A stretch of 52,868 nt of DNA, from positions 1 to 52,868 of the forward strand of contig JAHDBJ010000020.1 of NCBI GenBank assembly GCA_020630435.1, in the 5' to 3' direction. Numbering within the stretch: the first letter of the stretch is position 1; the number at the start of each line of letters is the position of its first letter. The DNA is from Saprospiraceae bacterium (GTDB taxonomy: Bacteria; Bacteroidota; Bacteroidia; Chitinophagales; Saprospiraceae). A program made the position numbers and the translations under genes. Positions 35,610 to 45,869 of this stretch are shown here, one piece after another. The notes beneath the pieces were generated by a model. The model did no database searches, had not been told where the DNA came from, and saw nothing but the letters and a program-made list of their open reading frames with translations.

Positions 35610-36368
35610 ATGGAATTTCAAGATAAAGTAGTATTGATCACAGGAGCAAGTTCGGGTATTGGAAGAGTAGCAGCATTGGCTTTTGCTAGAGAAGGTGGAA
35701 TTGTTGTAGTTGCAGATATTAATGAAGAAGGAGGAAATGAAACAGTAACACAAATTATGAACGAAGGAGGGCAGAGTTTTTTTATAAAAACGGATGTTGC
35801 AGATTATACAGCAGTAGAAAAAATGGTACTTGAAACCGTGAAGCAGTATGGGAGATTAGATATTGCAATTAACAATGCAGGAATAGCAGGGAATCTATCT
35901 AAAACGGGAGATGCCACAATAGAGAATTGGGATAAAGTGATGTCGATTAATACTTCAGGAGTTTTTTATGGTATGAAATTTCAGATTCAACAAATGCTTA
36001 AACAGGGTGGGGGAGTGATTCTTAATACATCTTCGGTTGCAGGATTGAGAGGCTTACCAAACAGTTTAGCATATACTGCTAGTAAACATGCTGTAATAGG
36101 GATGACTAAAACTGCAGCAATGGAATATGCTAAGAAGAATATTCGTGTTAATGCAGTTTGTCCAGTATTTACAGTAACACCTTTATTTGATCCAAAGATG
36201 ATGGATATGATTTCAGAAGGTTTATCTGAAAAATTAAAATTAGGAATTCCTATGAAACGTTTTGGGGAAGCAGAAGAAACCGCAAATGCAATGTTGTGGC
36301 TTTGTTCAGAGAAAGCTAGTTTTGTAACAGGTCATGCGATGCCAGTAGATGGGGGGATGATGGCATAA
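35610..36368 (+). CDS. Short-chain dehydrogenase/reductase (classical SDR)
   Basis: 252 residues with all classical SDR motifs: TGASSGIG (11-18), NNAG (88-91), the catalytic Ser in NTSSVAG, and Tyr155-x-x-x-Lys159 in YTASK. Asp36 at the end of the second beta strand favours NAD(H) over NADP(H). The C-terminal GHAMPVDGG is typical of FabG-like oxidoreductases. Substrate not determinable; the neighbouring dienoyl-CoA isomerase and the kinase of the ACAD10/11 type suggest a hydroxyacyl/ketoacyl role, and SDR genes accompany such kinases in known hydroxy-acid pathways. Confidence 0.88.
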   Translation: MEFQDKVVLITGASSGIGRVAALAFAREGGIVVVADINEEGGNETVTQIMNEGGQSFFIKTDVADYTAVEKMVLETVKQYGRLDIAINNAGIAGNLSKTGDATIENWDKVMSINTSGVFYGMKFQIQQMLKQGGGVILNTSSVAGLRGLPNSLAYTASKHAVIGMTKTAAMEYAKKNIRVNAVCPVFTVTPLFDPKMMDMISEGLSEKLKLGIPMKRFGEAEETANAMLWLCSEKASFVTGHAMPVDGGMMA

Positions 36369-36863
36369 AATCATTACTTAACATAATTAAATTTATGAGG
36401 CATTCTAAATTCCTAGAAAATCTAAATAATTAAATGACTTTTGATTTAATTATTACTCACCAATTTAAAATACTTATCACTACTAAAAAATAAGTGTAGT
36501 AAAAACGTAAGAATTGCAAACTTTATAATGATGTTCATCATCATTATAAAAGTCTGTATTTAATAAACTTTGAAAATACCTACCCAATAAAGAATATTAT
36601 AAATTGACTTTTTGATTTTAAGACCATCTTTGAAAAATAACATTTTTTGATCGTCAACTGATTTGCAGTATTTAAAACATTATTTAATATAGTTATATGT
36701 TTGAATTTGCAAAAAAAATGTCTTTTATCTTCCTTATAAATACACTGATATTTGAAGTGTAATTCAATTCTTCCCAGTCATAGTATTTAATTTTTCAAAA
36801 ATAAAAACTCTACGTGGTTAGAACAAAATTAAATTATTTTTTAAAACGATAATAAATTATATT
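36369..36863. other. 495-nt AT-rich intergenic region with two hairpins
   Basis: Two inverted repeats lie here: an AT-only 11-bp stem at 36425-36454 and a 12-bp stem TTTATAATGATG/CATCATTATAAA at 36522-36550 with a 5-nt loop. Neither has a T-run. They follow the SDR stop and may mark its mRNA end. The 3' part should contain the promoter of the S74/T9SS gene, but no convincing -33/-7 pair was found. Confidence 0.35.
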
Positions 36864-38906
36864 ATGAATATTAAAACTATTCAAAAAATCTCATGCTTTA
36901 TTATTTGTATGAGTTTTTTAACATACCAATCCTCAGCACAGTTGACGGTGAACGAATACAACAATGTGGGGATTAATGATCCTGATAAAGAAACTACAGA
37001 TTCAGTTTCTCTATTTATTCACAATGAGATATTACCAGGTAGTTCATTCAATCATGGGATATATAATAAATTAACCTATGAACCACCTTCTGGTTCATCC
37101 TACAGTTATTCAGAAAATGAGTCTAAAACAGGGATGACAAACTTTCTTGATATTAATACAAAAAATGAGCAAACAGCGGTGAAAAACATTATTACAAGTA
37201 AGGGTAAAAGTAATAAGATAGGTTTAACAAATAGTATTACTCAAAAGGGTAATGATTGGAATAATTTTGCTATTGGAGTAGAAAATAATATTGTTGAGGG
37301 TGTGGGTAAAATTTATGGGATACATCAGAATCTTGAACATATAGGAACAACTGCAAATAAAGAGGTTATGGGGATTAAGAATGATTTTCTTAGTGAAGGT
37401 TTAGCAAATATTTATGGGATGAATAATTTGTTTCAATGTAATCAAAGTGGAAATACAGCTTCCATTTATGGTTTAAGGAATGAATTTCAAGATAAAAACA
37501 ACCAATTAAATAACCATAAATTTGGAGTTGTAAATGTAATTAATGGAAGAGGTTATAAAATAGGTTTTAAAAACTATATGAGAGCTACCGATGGTGGATG
37601 GCGTGGTTTAGAAAATGATATTGTATCAGATTCTCATGGAGGGATAGCTATAGAAAATAATATCACTTCAAATGGTTGGACTGCGATAATTAAAAATACT
37701 TTAACAAATAATAGTACTTCAGATAATTTTTTTGGTATTGACCAGAATCTCCAACCTTCAAGAAATCATACAAAAAGTGCTATTGGAATAAGAAATGTTA
37801 TAGGGACAGTAGGTAATTCTGGTACTATATATGGAACGCAAAATTTATTAACTTTATCGAATATAAATCGTAGAGCGGGGACATCTTTTGGAGCATATAA
37901 TAGAGTTACAAATAGTAATATGGATGGAGTATCTTTTGGGACTTACAATGAAATACGTGTAAATGCTCATAATCAATTCAATATTGCAGTTACTGGAGTT
38001 GTGACCCGTGAATCAGGTTTTAATACTACTTTGGGAGGAACACAAATAGGTGTTTTGGCAGAATGTATCCCAAATGAAGCAGAAGGTTATGCAGCGTATT
38101 TTTCAGGTCATTCTGTAAATTTAAATGGAGCAAGCCTTTTGGGATCAGATAGACGATTTAAGAAAGAAATTAATAACCTTGAAGATGCTTCATCAATAAT
38201 TCAAAAATTAGATGGTACTAGTTATAAACTAAAATCTGACACTAATCAAAGATCTGCAAATGCTGAAAAGCTACATTATGGATTTATAGCACAGGATGTC
38301 AAAAAAGTATTACCCGACTTAGTATATGAAATACCATATATTAAATCTACTACTGATGGAAAGATAAATATGGAAGATGATAAATATCTTGCAATTAACT
38401 ATAATGGGGTTATTCCAATTTTAGTAGAAGCACATAAAGAATTAACAGCAAAAAATGAGGTGATTATAAGAGAAAATAAATCATTAAAATCAACTTTAGA
38501 AAAAACAATAGCTGCACAAACTGAAATGTTAGAGACTTATAAAGCTTTAGAAAAGAAAATTGAAATATTACAGGCTCAAGTACAAGCGATTGATAATTGT
38601 ACAGACTGTATAAGTGAAAGTGCGGATGTATTGTATATGTCCAAAGAAAGAATTACAGAAGATAGAGGAACATTAGTTTATCCCAACCCAGCAACTGATC
38701 AAGTTGTAGTAGAAACAAAAGGTATAGAAGGAGAATACAGTATCCACGTTATTGATATGCAAGGTCGTATCCTTTCTACTACACATTCAGAGGAGACAAT
38801 GAATGTTGTTAAGACAGGACACTTAGCAGCAGGAACATATATTGTAAGAGTAGAGCAGGATGGAGAATTGATTAAAAACCATGAAATTGTTATTCAACGA
38901 TTGTAG
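36864..38906 (+). CDS. Secreted protein with S74 intramolecular chaperone domain and T9SS sorting domain
   Basis: 680 residues: signal peptide ending SSAQ; residues about 25-420 are Asn/Gly/Ile-rich repeats with recurrent 'IYGxxN' and 'IKNxxxxxG' words, likely a beta-helix-like stalk; then a Peptidase_S74 domain (about 425-530) starting GSDRRFKKEI with Ser428 and Lys433 at the positions of the autocleavage dyad of phage tail-spike chaperones; a coiled-coil (about 530-580); and a T9SS sorting domain (about 604-680, TLVYPNPATDQ). In phages S74 folds trimeric fibres and then cuts itself off. Here the same plan is combined with type IX export, giving a presumed trimeric surface fibre. A terminator follows. 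Confidence 0.85.
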   Translation: MNIKTIQKISCFIICMSFLTYQSSAQLTVNEYNNVGINDPDKETTDSVSLFIHNEILPGSSFNHGIYNKLTYEPPSGSSYSYSENESKTGMTNFLDINTKNEQTAVKNIITSKGKSNKIGLTNSITQKGNDWNNFAIGVENNIVEGVGKIYGIHQNLEHIGTTANKEVMGIKNDFLSEGLANIYGMNNLFQCNQSGNTASIYGLRNEFQDKNNQLNNHKFGVVNVINGRGYKIGFKNYMRATDGGWRGLENDIVSDSHGGIAIENNITSNGWTAIIKNTLTNNSTSDNFFGIDQNLQPSRNHTKSAIGIRNVIGTVGNSGTIYGTQNLLTLSNINRRAGTSFGAYNRVTNSNMDGVSFGTYNEIRVNAHNQFNIAVTGVVTRESGFNTTLGGTQIGVLAECIPNEAEGYAAYFSGHSVNLNGASLLGSDRRFKKEINNLEDASSIIQKLDGTSYKLKSDTNQRSANAEKLHYGFIAQDVKKVLPDLVYEIPYIKSTTDGKINMEDDKYLAINYNGVIPILVEAHKELTAKNEVIIRENKSLKSTLEKTIAAQTEMLETYKALEKKIEILQAQVQAIDNCTDCISESADVLYMSKERITEDRGTLVYPNPATDQVVVETKGIEGEYSIHVIDMQGRILSTTHSEETMNVVKTGHLAAGTYIVRVEQDGELIKNHEIVIQRL

Positions 38907-38972
38907 TAATTATAGTCTCATGATAAAGGGCATTTTAACGTCACAGTAGATGTAGTAGCAATAAAGCCCTTG

Positions 38973-39002
38973 GGGCTACAATATTGTAGCCCTACTTTTT
39001 TT
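38973..39002 (+). terminator. Rho-independent terminator after the S74/T9SS gene
   Basis: GGGCTACAA (38973-38981) pairs with TTGTAGCCC (38984-38992), followed by TAC and seven Ts. It lies 66 nt after the stop at 38906 and separates this gene from the RHS genes. Confidence 0.82.
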
Positions 39003-39131
39003 CCCCCAAGAAGAAAAATTTAATCCTATTATCTATGTGAATTGCTTTATAAAAGCAAAGGACAATCTATGTTTAATCAATAGGATTTAACAACGATTTG
39101 ATAAAATTCTAATATTTAAAATAATATTTTC

Positions 39132-42100
39132 ATGAACATTAAATATTTAACTCTAATATTATTTTTACTACTTAGTATTAGTGTAGATGCACAAAATGTT
39201 AATAATAACATTAATAATAATCTTGGGGCGATGAGTGAAGCTAGTATCTCTGGATTATATCAAGGACAACCAGACATTACCATTCCTATTGCCACAGTTT
39301 CTGATGAAGGTATTGATATTCCACTAAATCTTCATTACTCTTCTGAAGGAGTAAAAGTTGAGAGTCGACCAGACTGGGTAGGAGCAGGTTGGTCTTTAGG
39401 TTCTTCTAATAGTATTACTAGAATGATTAAAGGTATTCCTGATGAGAGAAGCTTTTGGTATGAGATCTCGACTCCTCCATCTGGATTTCATCAGGACGAT
39501 TGTCAAAGTGTTTTTGAAGATTATGCTACGTCTCCAAATCATGTAGATCCACTATGTCATCCTAATCCATGTAATGTAGAAAAAAAAGTAGGCTTTTTTT
39601 ATAATTATGATAAAATTGATACAGATAACATTAGTGATTTAAAAGACATATTAGCTGAGAATATGGATGGTGATAATGAAAATGTTGACTTAGAACCAGA
39701 TGCCTTTTATATAAATGTACCAGGACTATCTGCTGAATTTTATCTTGGAGAAGATGGAGCGTTTCATGTACAAGGGAGACCAGGAGTGAAAGTTGAAAGA
39801 TATGGGAATTATTCAGTATCAAATCCTAGTGAATATTCTGATTATCATGAACAAGACCCTGGCTATTTTTATTCTAGAATTGCTCAACCATATACACATA
39901 TGACTAAGTGGCAAGATCTTCATTTATGCTTTAACTATAGGTTTTATAACTCTTATAGTTTACAAGGATTTAAAGTTACAACAGAGAATGGAATGATGTA
40001 TTATTTTGGTAATTATAATCATCCAGGACTTAATAATGGAAGTATAGATGCTTGTTCAAAGAATGTTAGTTTTATTGAACGTTCTCCATTTGATCCTTTT
40101 ATATCATGGCACTTAACAGCAATAGTTGAACCATATAATGAAAATAATGCAGTTTTTGAATATGAAAAAGATGGGCATGAAATTACAAAACATAGATGGT
40201 ATAGGTATTGGGAAAAAGATCAGGGTGCTTTTCTTAATACAATTAATGGTTTTTTAGAATGGATAGCGCAACTTATGGATGGTCATTTTTCTCTACCTGA
40301 TGCAGATGGGTATACTTTTAGAGCAATAGAAAATGTTAAGTTAACAAATATTACCACTCAAAATTATGAAATAAATTTTGAAGTTGGTGATGTACATATC
40401 AATCATCAAGAATATTATAATCCAAGTAAAAGTGATTTTGAAAGTCATTTTGGTGTTAATTTTATTACAGGGACACCATTTTTTTATGGTGCTGACTTAC
40501 AATGGAAAGATGAACCTATTCCATTAAAAGCAAATAATCAACTCAATAAAATTGTCATTAAAAACAGGCACACAGGAGGAGAGATTGATACATATAATTT
40601 TCAGTATTCATATCAAGCAGATAAACTAACGTTAGACCAAGTAAATCGGAAAGGTTATAATCCATATATATTTAATTATTTTTACTTTGCTCCAGAAGAA
40701 GTAGCGGGTAGTAATGGCTCTATAGGTACAGATCATTGGGGATATCATAATGGTTTACCTTATTATACCAATAGTCTCAATTTAATATTTGGAAATATTT
40801 TTGATGATGATCATTATGATTATGTCTTAAGTAGAAAAACACCTAGTGATAAGGCAAAGCATGGAATATTAGAAAGCATTATTTACCCAGATCATTCAGA
40901 AGTATCCTATGAATGGGAAAATCACCAAGCAACTAAAATGTACAGACGATTCTGGACTCAGAATCCTTATCCTCATACGCCAATATCTTCAACAAGTATA
41001 GCAGATCTTACACAAAATGCTTATCCTTGGAGTACTTTGAATACAGCTTATCAATGGGTATTAGATGCTCATATTACTTCAGATAACAAGTTTAAAGGAG
41101 GAGGGCTAAGAATAAAAAGTATAACTAAAGACTCAAAGTGTAATTCCTCTCCTCCTCAAGTAACTGAATTTGAGTATGAAGGTGGATTTTTGAATCATCA
41201 TCCCCTAGAATATTATCGCCACAAAAATCTGAAAATTGGACGAGGTGTTTCAGGTAGTGCTATTATTGCTCCTTTTGACTTTTGGTTTTTTGAATATGTG
41301 ACCAGTAGTGCTTCAGGGTTTAGAGATGATGTATTTGAAATAGGCTATTCTAATGTAAAGGTTATCTTACCAAATAATGGACATACAGAATATGAATTTA
41401 CCAATTATGATGACACACCTGACAATAGCTATCTTCATGCCATATCTGGTATGGTTAGCGTTCATACACCTTATGAAAGTAATCATGTTGGAAGAGGATT
41501 AGTTTCACGAAAGATTGTTAAAAATGAAGATGGAGAGACTTTAGAGGAAGAATCTTATGAATATGAACGTTCTGGAGTTTCTACTAAAGCACTTCAGAGT
41601 TTTAGAATTGGCAATCCTGTTACATATAATTATAAAGAGGTACAAGGAACGCTATATGAGATATTTCATGGTAGTTATTTACCTGTTTCCAAAACAACAA
41701 CATTACATGATGGAAATAAAACTTTAGCTAAAACTGAACTCTATACTTATGATGATTATCTAAGATTAACTGGAACTTCAATTAATGATGAATTTGGAAT
41801 ACGTACTAGAGTAATAGTCTTTAGTGATAGATATGAAGATCCACAAATACAGCAGTGGTTTGAAGATAAAAATATTATAAGTTTACCAATATCAATTTCT
41901 GAGGCATCTGGTAATTTTAATTTCTCTAATTTTCAAATGTTAAGTGGGGATAAGTATGAATTTAGTTTTTATACAGAAGAAGGAATACCAGTCAATTATA
42001 TTACTCCTTTTGTAAGAATGGAAAGCACTTGGGCATATATAAAAGATAATTTAGGAGATGGTACTATTTATAGTGAAGAAAATTGGGTGGAATTATCTAG

Positions 42101-45100
42101 AATAAAAGAGTATGATACTTTCCATAAGGACAAGCCCAAAGTTATAGATGTAATAGATAAAGATGTAGATGAGTATTTTACATACTATCAAGGAGGATCT
42201 AGTAATGGAAAATTACATACTAAAGCACTAGTAACGCCAGGAGAAATAACAAGTACTTATACCAAAAGCTACCTTTATTGGGATACTACAGGTGATTTAA
42301 AAAGAGTAACCAATCATGATGGTACTTCAGTTTCGTACGAATACTATTCTTCAAATGATGTAGTGAATAATAATTACAGAATGTTGAAGAAAGAAATAGA
42401 TAATCAAAGAGGAGTCGAAAAAGAATATTCTTATAACATAAATAACTTTGGTACATGTAATGCAGGAATGAATAAGATAACTACCATCACCTTCCCTGAT
42501 TTTGGGGGTACATCTATGTCAATAGAAAAACAAGAATATTTCAATTCAGATGGTAAAACATTACAGGTAACACAAGTGGGTAATTCGAATGATGGAAATA
42601 CAGATGCGAATACTTATTATGCTTATGATGAAATAGGAAGATTAGAAAGTATTACGAATCCTTTAGGGGATGTTATTACTTATGAATACTATCCTAACCC
42701 ATTAGCAAGAATCAAAGAAGAAACAAACCCTCTAGGCTGGAAAAAAACATATGAATATGGACTGGATGATAGTAGTCATATTAATGGTTATGCAACTACT
42801 TATGAGCCATTGATTAAAAAGACAATGACTAATCCTGATGGAGAGAAAGAAATTACATTTCAAGATAAGTTTGGTAAAGAAATATTTAAACAGAAGGGGG
42901 TAGAAGGAGATTTGGCTACAACTAAATTTAACTATGATGTCAAAGGAAGAGTGACTAGTATCATACCTGATGGTGCTCCTTTATTAGGATATGATAATGA
43001 TATGATTTTTACATTTACTTATAATGGGTTTAATAAAGTCGTAACTAAAAAAGTACCAGACAAAGCCTATGAAGAATATTTCTATAATTCGAAAGGGCAA
43101 CTTGTTGGAATGAGTGATGATAATTCAGGCTTATTTTATATTACTGAGTATGATGAACATGGGCGAAAAATAAGGTATGGAATAGGAGAAATTCAAGATG
43201 GAGAGGGGGTAATATTAAATGATCAGTGGCTTGAAGAGTTTATTTATCAACCAGTTGATGATTTACCAAGTACTATTTATAAAGGAAAGTTGATTACATC
43301 TCGGAATAGAGTAATGAATGGAAATGATATTGGAGATAATATTATTACGACTCATTATGAGTATGATTTACAAGATGGTGATTTAATCCGTAGTTATGGG
43401 ACAAACCATCTAGGTCAACCATTTGACTATTCTTATACACATGACGCTGCTAAAAATGTACGAACATCTACGAAAGTTGAAAATGGAGTAACCATTGTAG
43501 AAACTTTTGACTTTGATCATGTGAATAGACCTAAAAGCCATAAATTTTCAGTTAATGGTGAAGAAAAAACGATTTCAGAATTTGATTATTCTTTAATAGA
43601 TCAGATCGTAAATAAAAATATTGGTGGTTTACAAAATAGAATCTATACCTATAATGAAGCTGGCTTATTAACGGGTATAAATAGTTCTAGTATTAATGAT
43701 TCGGGAGTTGCACTACCAATTTGTGGAACAACTAGTGATATTTTTAATATTAATGCAAGTTCTACTACCCCATTATATGCACAAAAGTTATTTTATGAAG
43801 TAAATTCTCCTGTCTCTAAAAAGAATGGTTTAGTGTCTATCAAACATGCTCAAATACTAGGCAGAGAGAAGATGACAGATACATATTCTTATGATGGTTA
43901 TAAAAGACTAACTTCAGTATTAACAAATGATAATTTATATGATACTCATATAACATACAAAGATAAACTTGGAAATATTGAGTCTATTACAAGAAAGGGA
44001 TTAGTTGGAAATGGAGTATGTTATGAGTCAGTCTTAATAGATGATCTTAGTTATGAGTATTATACAGGTAGCAATAAATTAAAAAGAGTAAGAGATGCTG
44101 TTTCCCCATTGACAAGATGTCAAGATTATTTGAGTGTCCCATTAGTACAGAGTGATGGTGTATATGGTGCAAATATTAAAGTAGATAGTGATGCTAATAT
44201 TAATGGCACCAATACTAGTTTTGTAGCAGGAGAACTCGTTGAAATGAATGCTGGTTTTTCTTACCAAAGTAATATTCAATCCCAATTTCTAGCAACAATA
44301 GGAAATTGCCCTACAGATAATGCTGCAACAATAAAACAGTACGGATTTAACAAAGCTTTAGGTGATACTGGTGATTATACCTACGATGAAAAAGGGAATA
44401 TGACCTATGCTCCTAATAAAGGATTTGTGTTTGAATATAATCACTATGGTCTTCCTATTTTAGCGTATAAAGTGGGACAACCTGATACTAAAATAGAATG
44501 GATTTATTCAGGTTCTGGTAAAAAGTTAGCACAAATTACGACACTTCCAAGTGGAGAATCTTATAGAAGAGATTATTTGCCAAATATGGAGTTACTTGAT
44601 GGTACAGTATCTTTTATTCGTCATCCGCAAGGAAGGATAGTGACATTAGATAATGATGCAAAACAGTGGGAATATTTCTTAAAAGATAATCTAGGAAACG
44701 TAGTACTAACATTCTCTGATTTAGACAATGATGGTCATATCCGTATTACAAATGATCCTACACAAACAAGTGAAGTACTAAGTGAAAACCATTATTACGC
44801 ATTTGGTATGTTGAAAACAGGGCCTTGGGTGAAAAATAATAAAGTAAGTCAAAGGTATTTGTTTAACTCTAAACTAGAACGTATAGATGACTTGGATTTA
44901 GCAATTGATTTGACGACTTATAGAAGCTACGATCCTACTATTGGAAGGTGGATGCAAGTCGATCCTAAAGCGGTTAACTTATATGATTTGTCTCCTTATG
45001 TGGGTATGAATAATAATCCAATCTCAATCACTGATCCTGATGGAGATCTACCTCCAGCAGTATTTGGAGTTATTGCTATAAAACTTTTAAAAGCAGCGGT

Positions 45101-45869
45101 TATTGGTGCAGCTGTTTCTGGAGGAGCGTACATATTTAAAGTATCGGTATTAAGTGACCATGATTATTATGGTGGGGATTTTCTTCGAGCATTAGCTAGT
45201 GGGGCGATATCAGGATTAATAACTGCTGGCTTAGGTATGGCTATGAATGGAATACCAACAGATGCTTCATTTCTTACAATGAAGGCTAATGTTCTAAAGA
45301 AAACTCCAAATTTTAAACCTTATGGGGGAATTCCATTTTTGAATTATTCAGGGTCAAGTTTATTAAAGAGAGTGGCTTCTGGTTGGGCTCAAAATACAAT
45401 AATTTCAGCAGCATTTGTTGGTAAAAACTCAATATTTGGAGAGCATAAGAAATCATACCGTGAACTCGGCCTTTGGAAGACAGATTTACTTAAAGGATTT
45501 GCAGGAGGTTTGTTGAAAAGTTTTGTAAATATTGGAATTGATAATATTAAATTAACATCTAAATCACCTTTTGGATTTACGATAGTTTTCTACCCACGTC
45601 CTAGTCATAAACAGTTTTTGAAGGGCATAGCATCAGGTGCCATAGATACTGTGATTGATGTTTATGTATTTATAAACTCTCAAAAGAGACATGTAGAAAA
45701 TGGTATAGAAGATCGTAATGGAACTAATAATGCATCACTGCTTCCTTCTCCTGAAAATAGTGCTGATGCTACCAGAGGGATTGATACTGTTGATGAATTA
45801 ATAAAAGATAGAATGTTTGATGCTACAGTGTCTTCATTTATAAGTGCATTCTTAGATCCTAATGGATAA
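39132..45869 (+). CDS. Full-length secreted RHS-repeat protein (2245 aa)
   Basis: Signal peptide (ends SVDAQ), then an about 1000-residue N-terminal module starting with GLYQGQPDITIPI, LHYSSEGVKV and WVGAGWSLG, the style of Bacteroidota RHS/SpvB-like proteins. YD/RHS repeats fill about 1040-1830, interrupted by a 3-coathanger-stack-like insert (about 1675-1726). The RHS-associated core (HLG-type NLGNVVLTF, NHYYAFGM, SYDPTIGRWMQVDP) ends at about 1968 with TDPDGD, a weak form of the DPxGL autoproteolysis motif. The last about 270 residues are a variable tail with three Gly/Ala-rich hydrophobic helices sharing FL(K/R)-x-(I/A)-A-S-G-A-I. No T9SS domain and no immunity gene follow; the next gene begins 42 nt later. 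RHS shells commonly enclose a C-terminal toxin, but a surface or structural role is also possible. Confidence 0.88.
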   Translation: MNIKYLTLILFLLLSISVDAQNVNNNINNNLGAMSEASISGLYQGQPDITIPIATVSDEGIDIPLNLHYSSEGVKVESRPDWVGAGWSLGSSNSITRMIKGIPDERSFWYEISTPPSGFHQDDCQSVFEDYATSPNHVDPLCHPNPCNVEKKVGFFYNYDKIDTDNISDLKDILAENMDGDNENVDLEPDAFYINVPGLSAEFYLGEDGAFHVQGRPGVKVERYGNYSVSNPSEYSDYHEQDPGYFYSRIAQPYTHMTKWQDLHLCFNYRFYNSYSLQGFKVTTENGMMYYFGNYNHPGLNNGSIDACSKNVSFIERSPFDPFISWHLTAIVEPYNENNAVFEYEKDGHEITKHRWYRYWEKDQGAFLNTINGFLEWIAQLMDGHFSLPDADGYTFRAIENVKLTNITTQNYEINFEVGDVHINHQEYYNPSKSDFESHFGVNFITGTPFFYGADLQWKDEPIPLKANNQLNKIVIKNRHTGGEIDTYNFQYSYQADKLTLDQVNRKGYNPYIFNYFYFAPEEVAGSNGSIGTDHWGYHNGLPYYTNSLNLIFGNIFDDDHYDYVLSRKTPSDKAKHGILESIIYPDHSEVSYEWENHQATKMYRRFWTQNPYPHTPISSTSIADLTQNAYPWSTLNTAYQWVLDAHITSDNKFKGGGLRIKSITKDSKCNSSPPQVTEFEYEGGFLNHHPLEYYRHKNLKIGRGVSGSAIIAPFDFWFFEYVTSSASGFRDDVFEIGYSNVKVILPNNGHTEYEFTNYDDTPDNSYLHAISGMVSVHTPYESNHVGRGLVSRKIVKNEDGETLEEESYEYERSGVSTKALQSFRIGNPVTYNYKEVQGTLYEIFHGSYLPVSKTTTLHDGNKTLAKTELYTYDDYLRLTGTSINDEFGIRTRVIVFSDRYEDPQIQQWFEDKNIISLPISISEASGNFNFSNFQMLSGDKYEFSFYTEEGIPVNYITPFVRMESTWAYIKDNLGDGTIYSEENWVELSRIKEYDTFHKDKPKVIDVIDKDVDEYFTYYQGGSSNGKLHTKALVTPGEITSTYTKSYLYWDTTGDLKRVTNHDGTSVSYEYYSSNDVVNNNYRMLKKEIDNQRGVEKEYSYNINNFGTCNAGMNKITTITFPDFGGTSMSIEKQEYFNSDGKTLQVTQVGNSNDGNTDANTYYAYDEIGRLESITNPLGDVITYEYYPNPLARIKEETNPLGWKKTYEYGLDDSSHINGYATTYEPLIKKTMTNPDGEKEITFQDKFGKEIFKQKGVEGDLATTKFNYDVKGRVTSIIPDGAPLLGYDNDMIFTFTYNGFNKVVTKKVPDKAYEEYFYNSKGQLVGMSDDNSGLFYITEYDEHGRKIRYGIGEIQDGEGVILNDQWLEEFIYQPVDDLPSTIYKGKLITSRNRVMNGNDIGDNIITTHYEYDLQDGDLIRSYGTNHLGQPFDYSYTHDAAKNVRTSTKVENGVTIVETFDFDHVNRPKSHKFSVNGEEKTISEFDYSLIDQIVNKNIGGLQNRIYTYNEAGLLTGINSSSINDSGVALPICGTTSDIFNINASSTTPLYAQKLFYEVNSPVSKKNGLVSIKHAQILGREKMTDTYSYDGYKRLTSVLTNDNLYDTHITYKDKLGNIESITRKGLVGNGVCYESVLIDDLSYEYYTGSNKLKRVRDAVSPLTRCQDYLSVPLVQSDGVYGANIKVDSDANINGTNTSFVAGELVEMNAGFSYQSNIQSQFLATIGNCPTDNAATIKQYGFNKALGDTGDYTYDEKGNMTYAPNKGFVFEYNHYGLPILAYKVGQPDTKIEWIYSGSGKKLAQITTLPSGESYRRDYLPNMELLDGTVSFIRHPQGRIVTLDNDAKQWEYFLKDNLGNVVLTFSDLDNDGHIRITNDPTQTSEVLSENHYYAFGMLKTGPWVKNNKVSQRYLFNSKLERIDDLDLAIDLTTYRSYDPTIGRWMQVDPKAVNLYDLSPYVGMNNNPISITDPDGDLPPAVFGVIAIKLLKAAVIGAAVSGGAYIFKVSVLSDHDYYGGDFLRALASGAISGLITAGLGMAMNGIPTDASFLTMKANVLKKTPNFKPYGGIPFLNYSGSSLLKRVASGWAQNTIISAAFVGKNSIFGEHKKSYRELGLWKTDLLKGFAGGLLKSFVNIGIDNIKLTSKSPFGFTIVFYPRPSHKQFLKGIASGAIDTVIDVYVFINSQKRHVENGIEDRNGTNNASLLPSPENSADATRGIDTVDELIKDRMFDATVSSFISAFLDPNG
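44157..44308 (+). other. 3-coathanger-stack-like insert inside the RHS repeats of the 2245-aa protein
   Basis: The encoded segment runs GVYGANIKVDSDANINGTN, then FVAGELVEMNAGFSY and ends FLATIGNC. It follows the 'alternating Gly/Asn, AGExVxLxxGF, then C' pattern of the 3-coathanger stack domain that in Bacteroidota usually sits at the C-terminus of secreted proteins. Here it is placed between YD repeats. A second copy is in the 1249-aa protein at 51034-51193. Confidence 0.55.
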
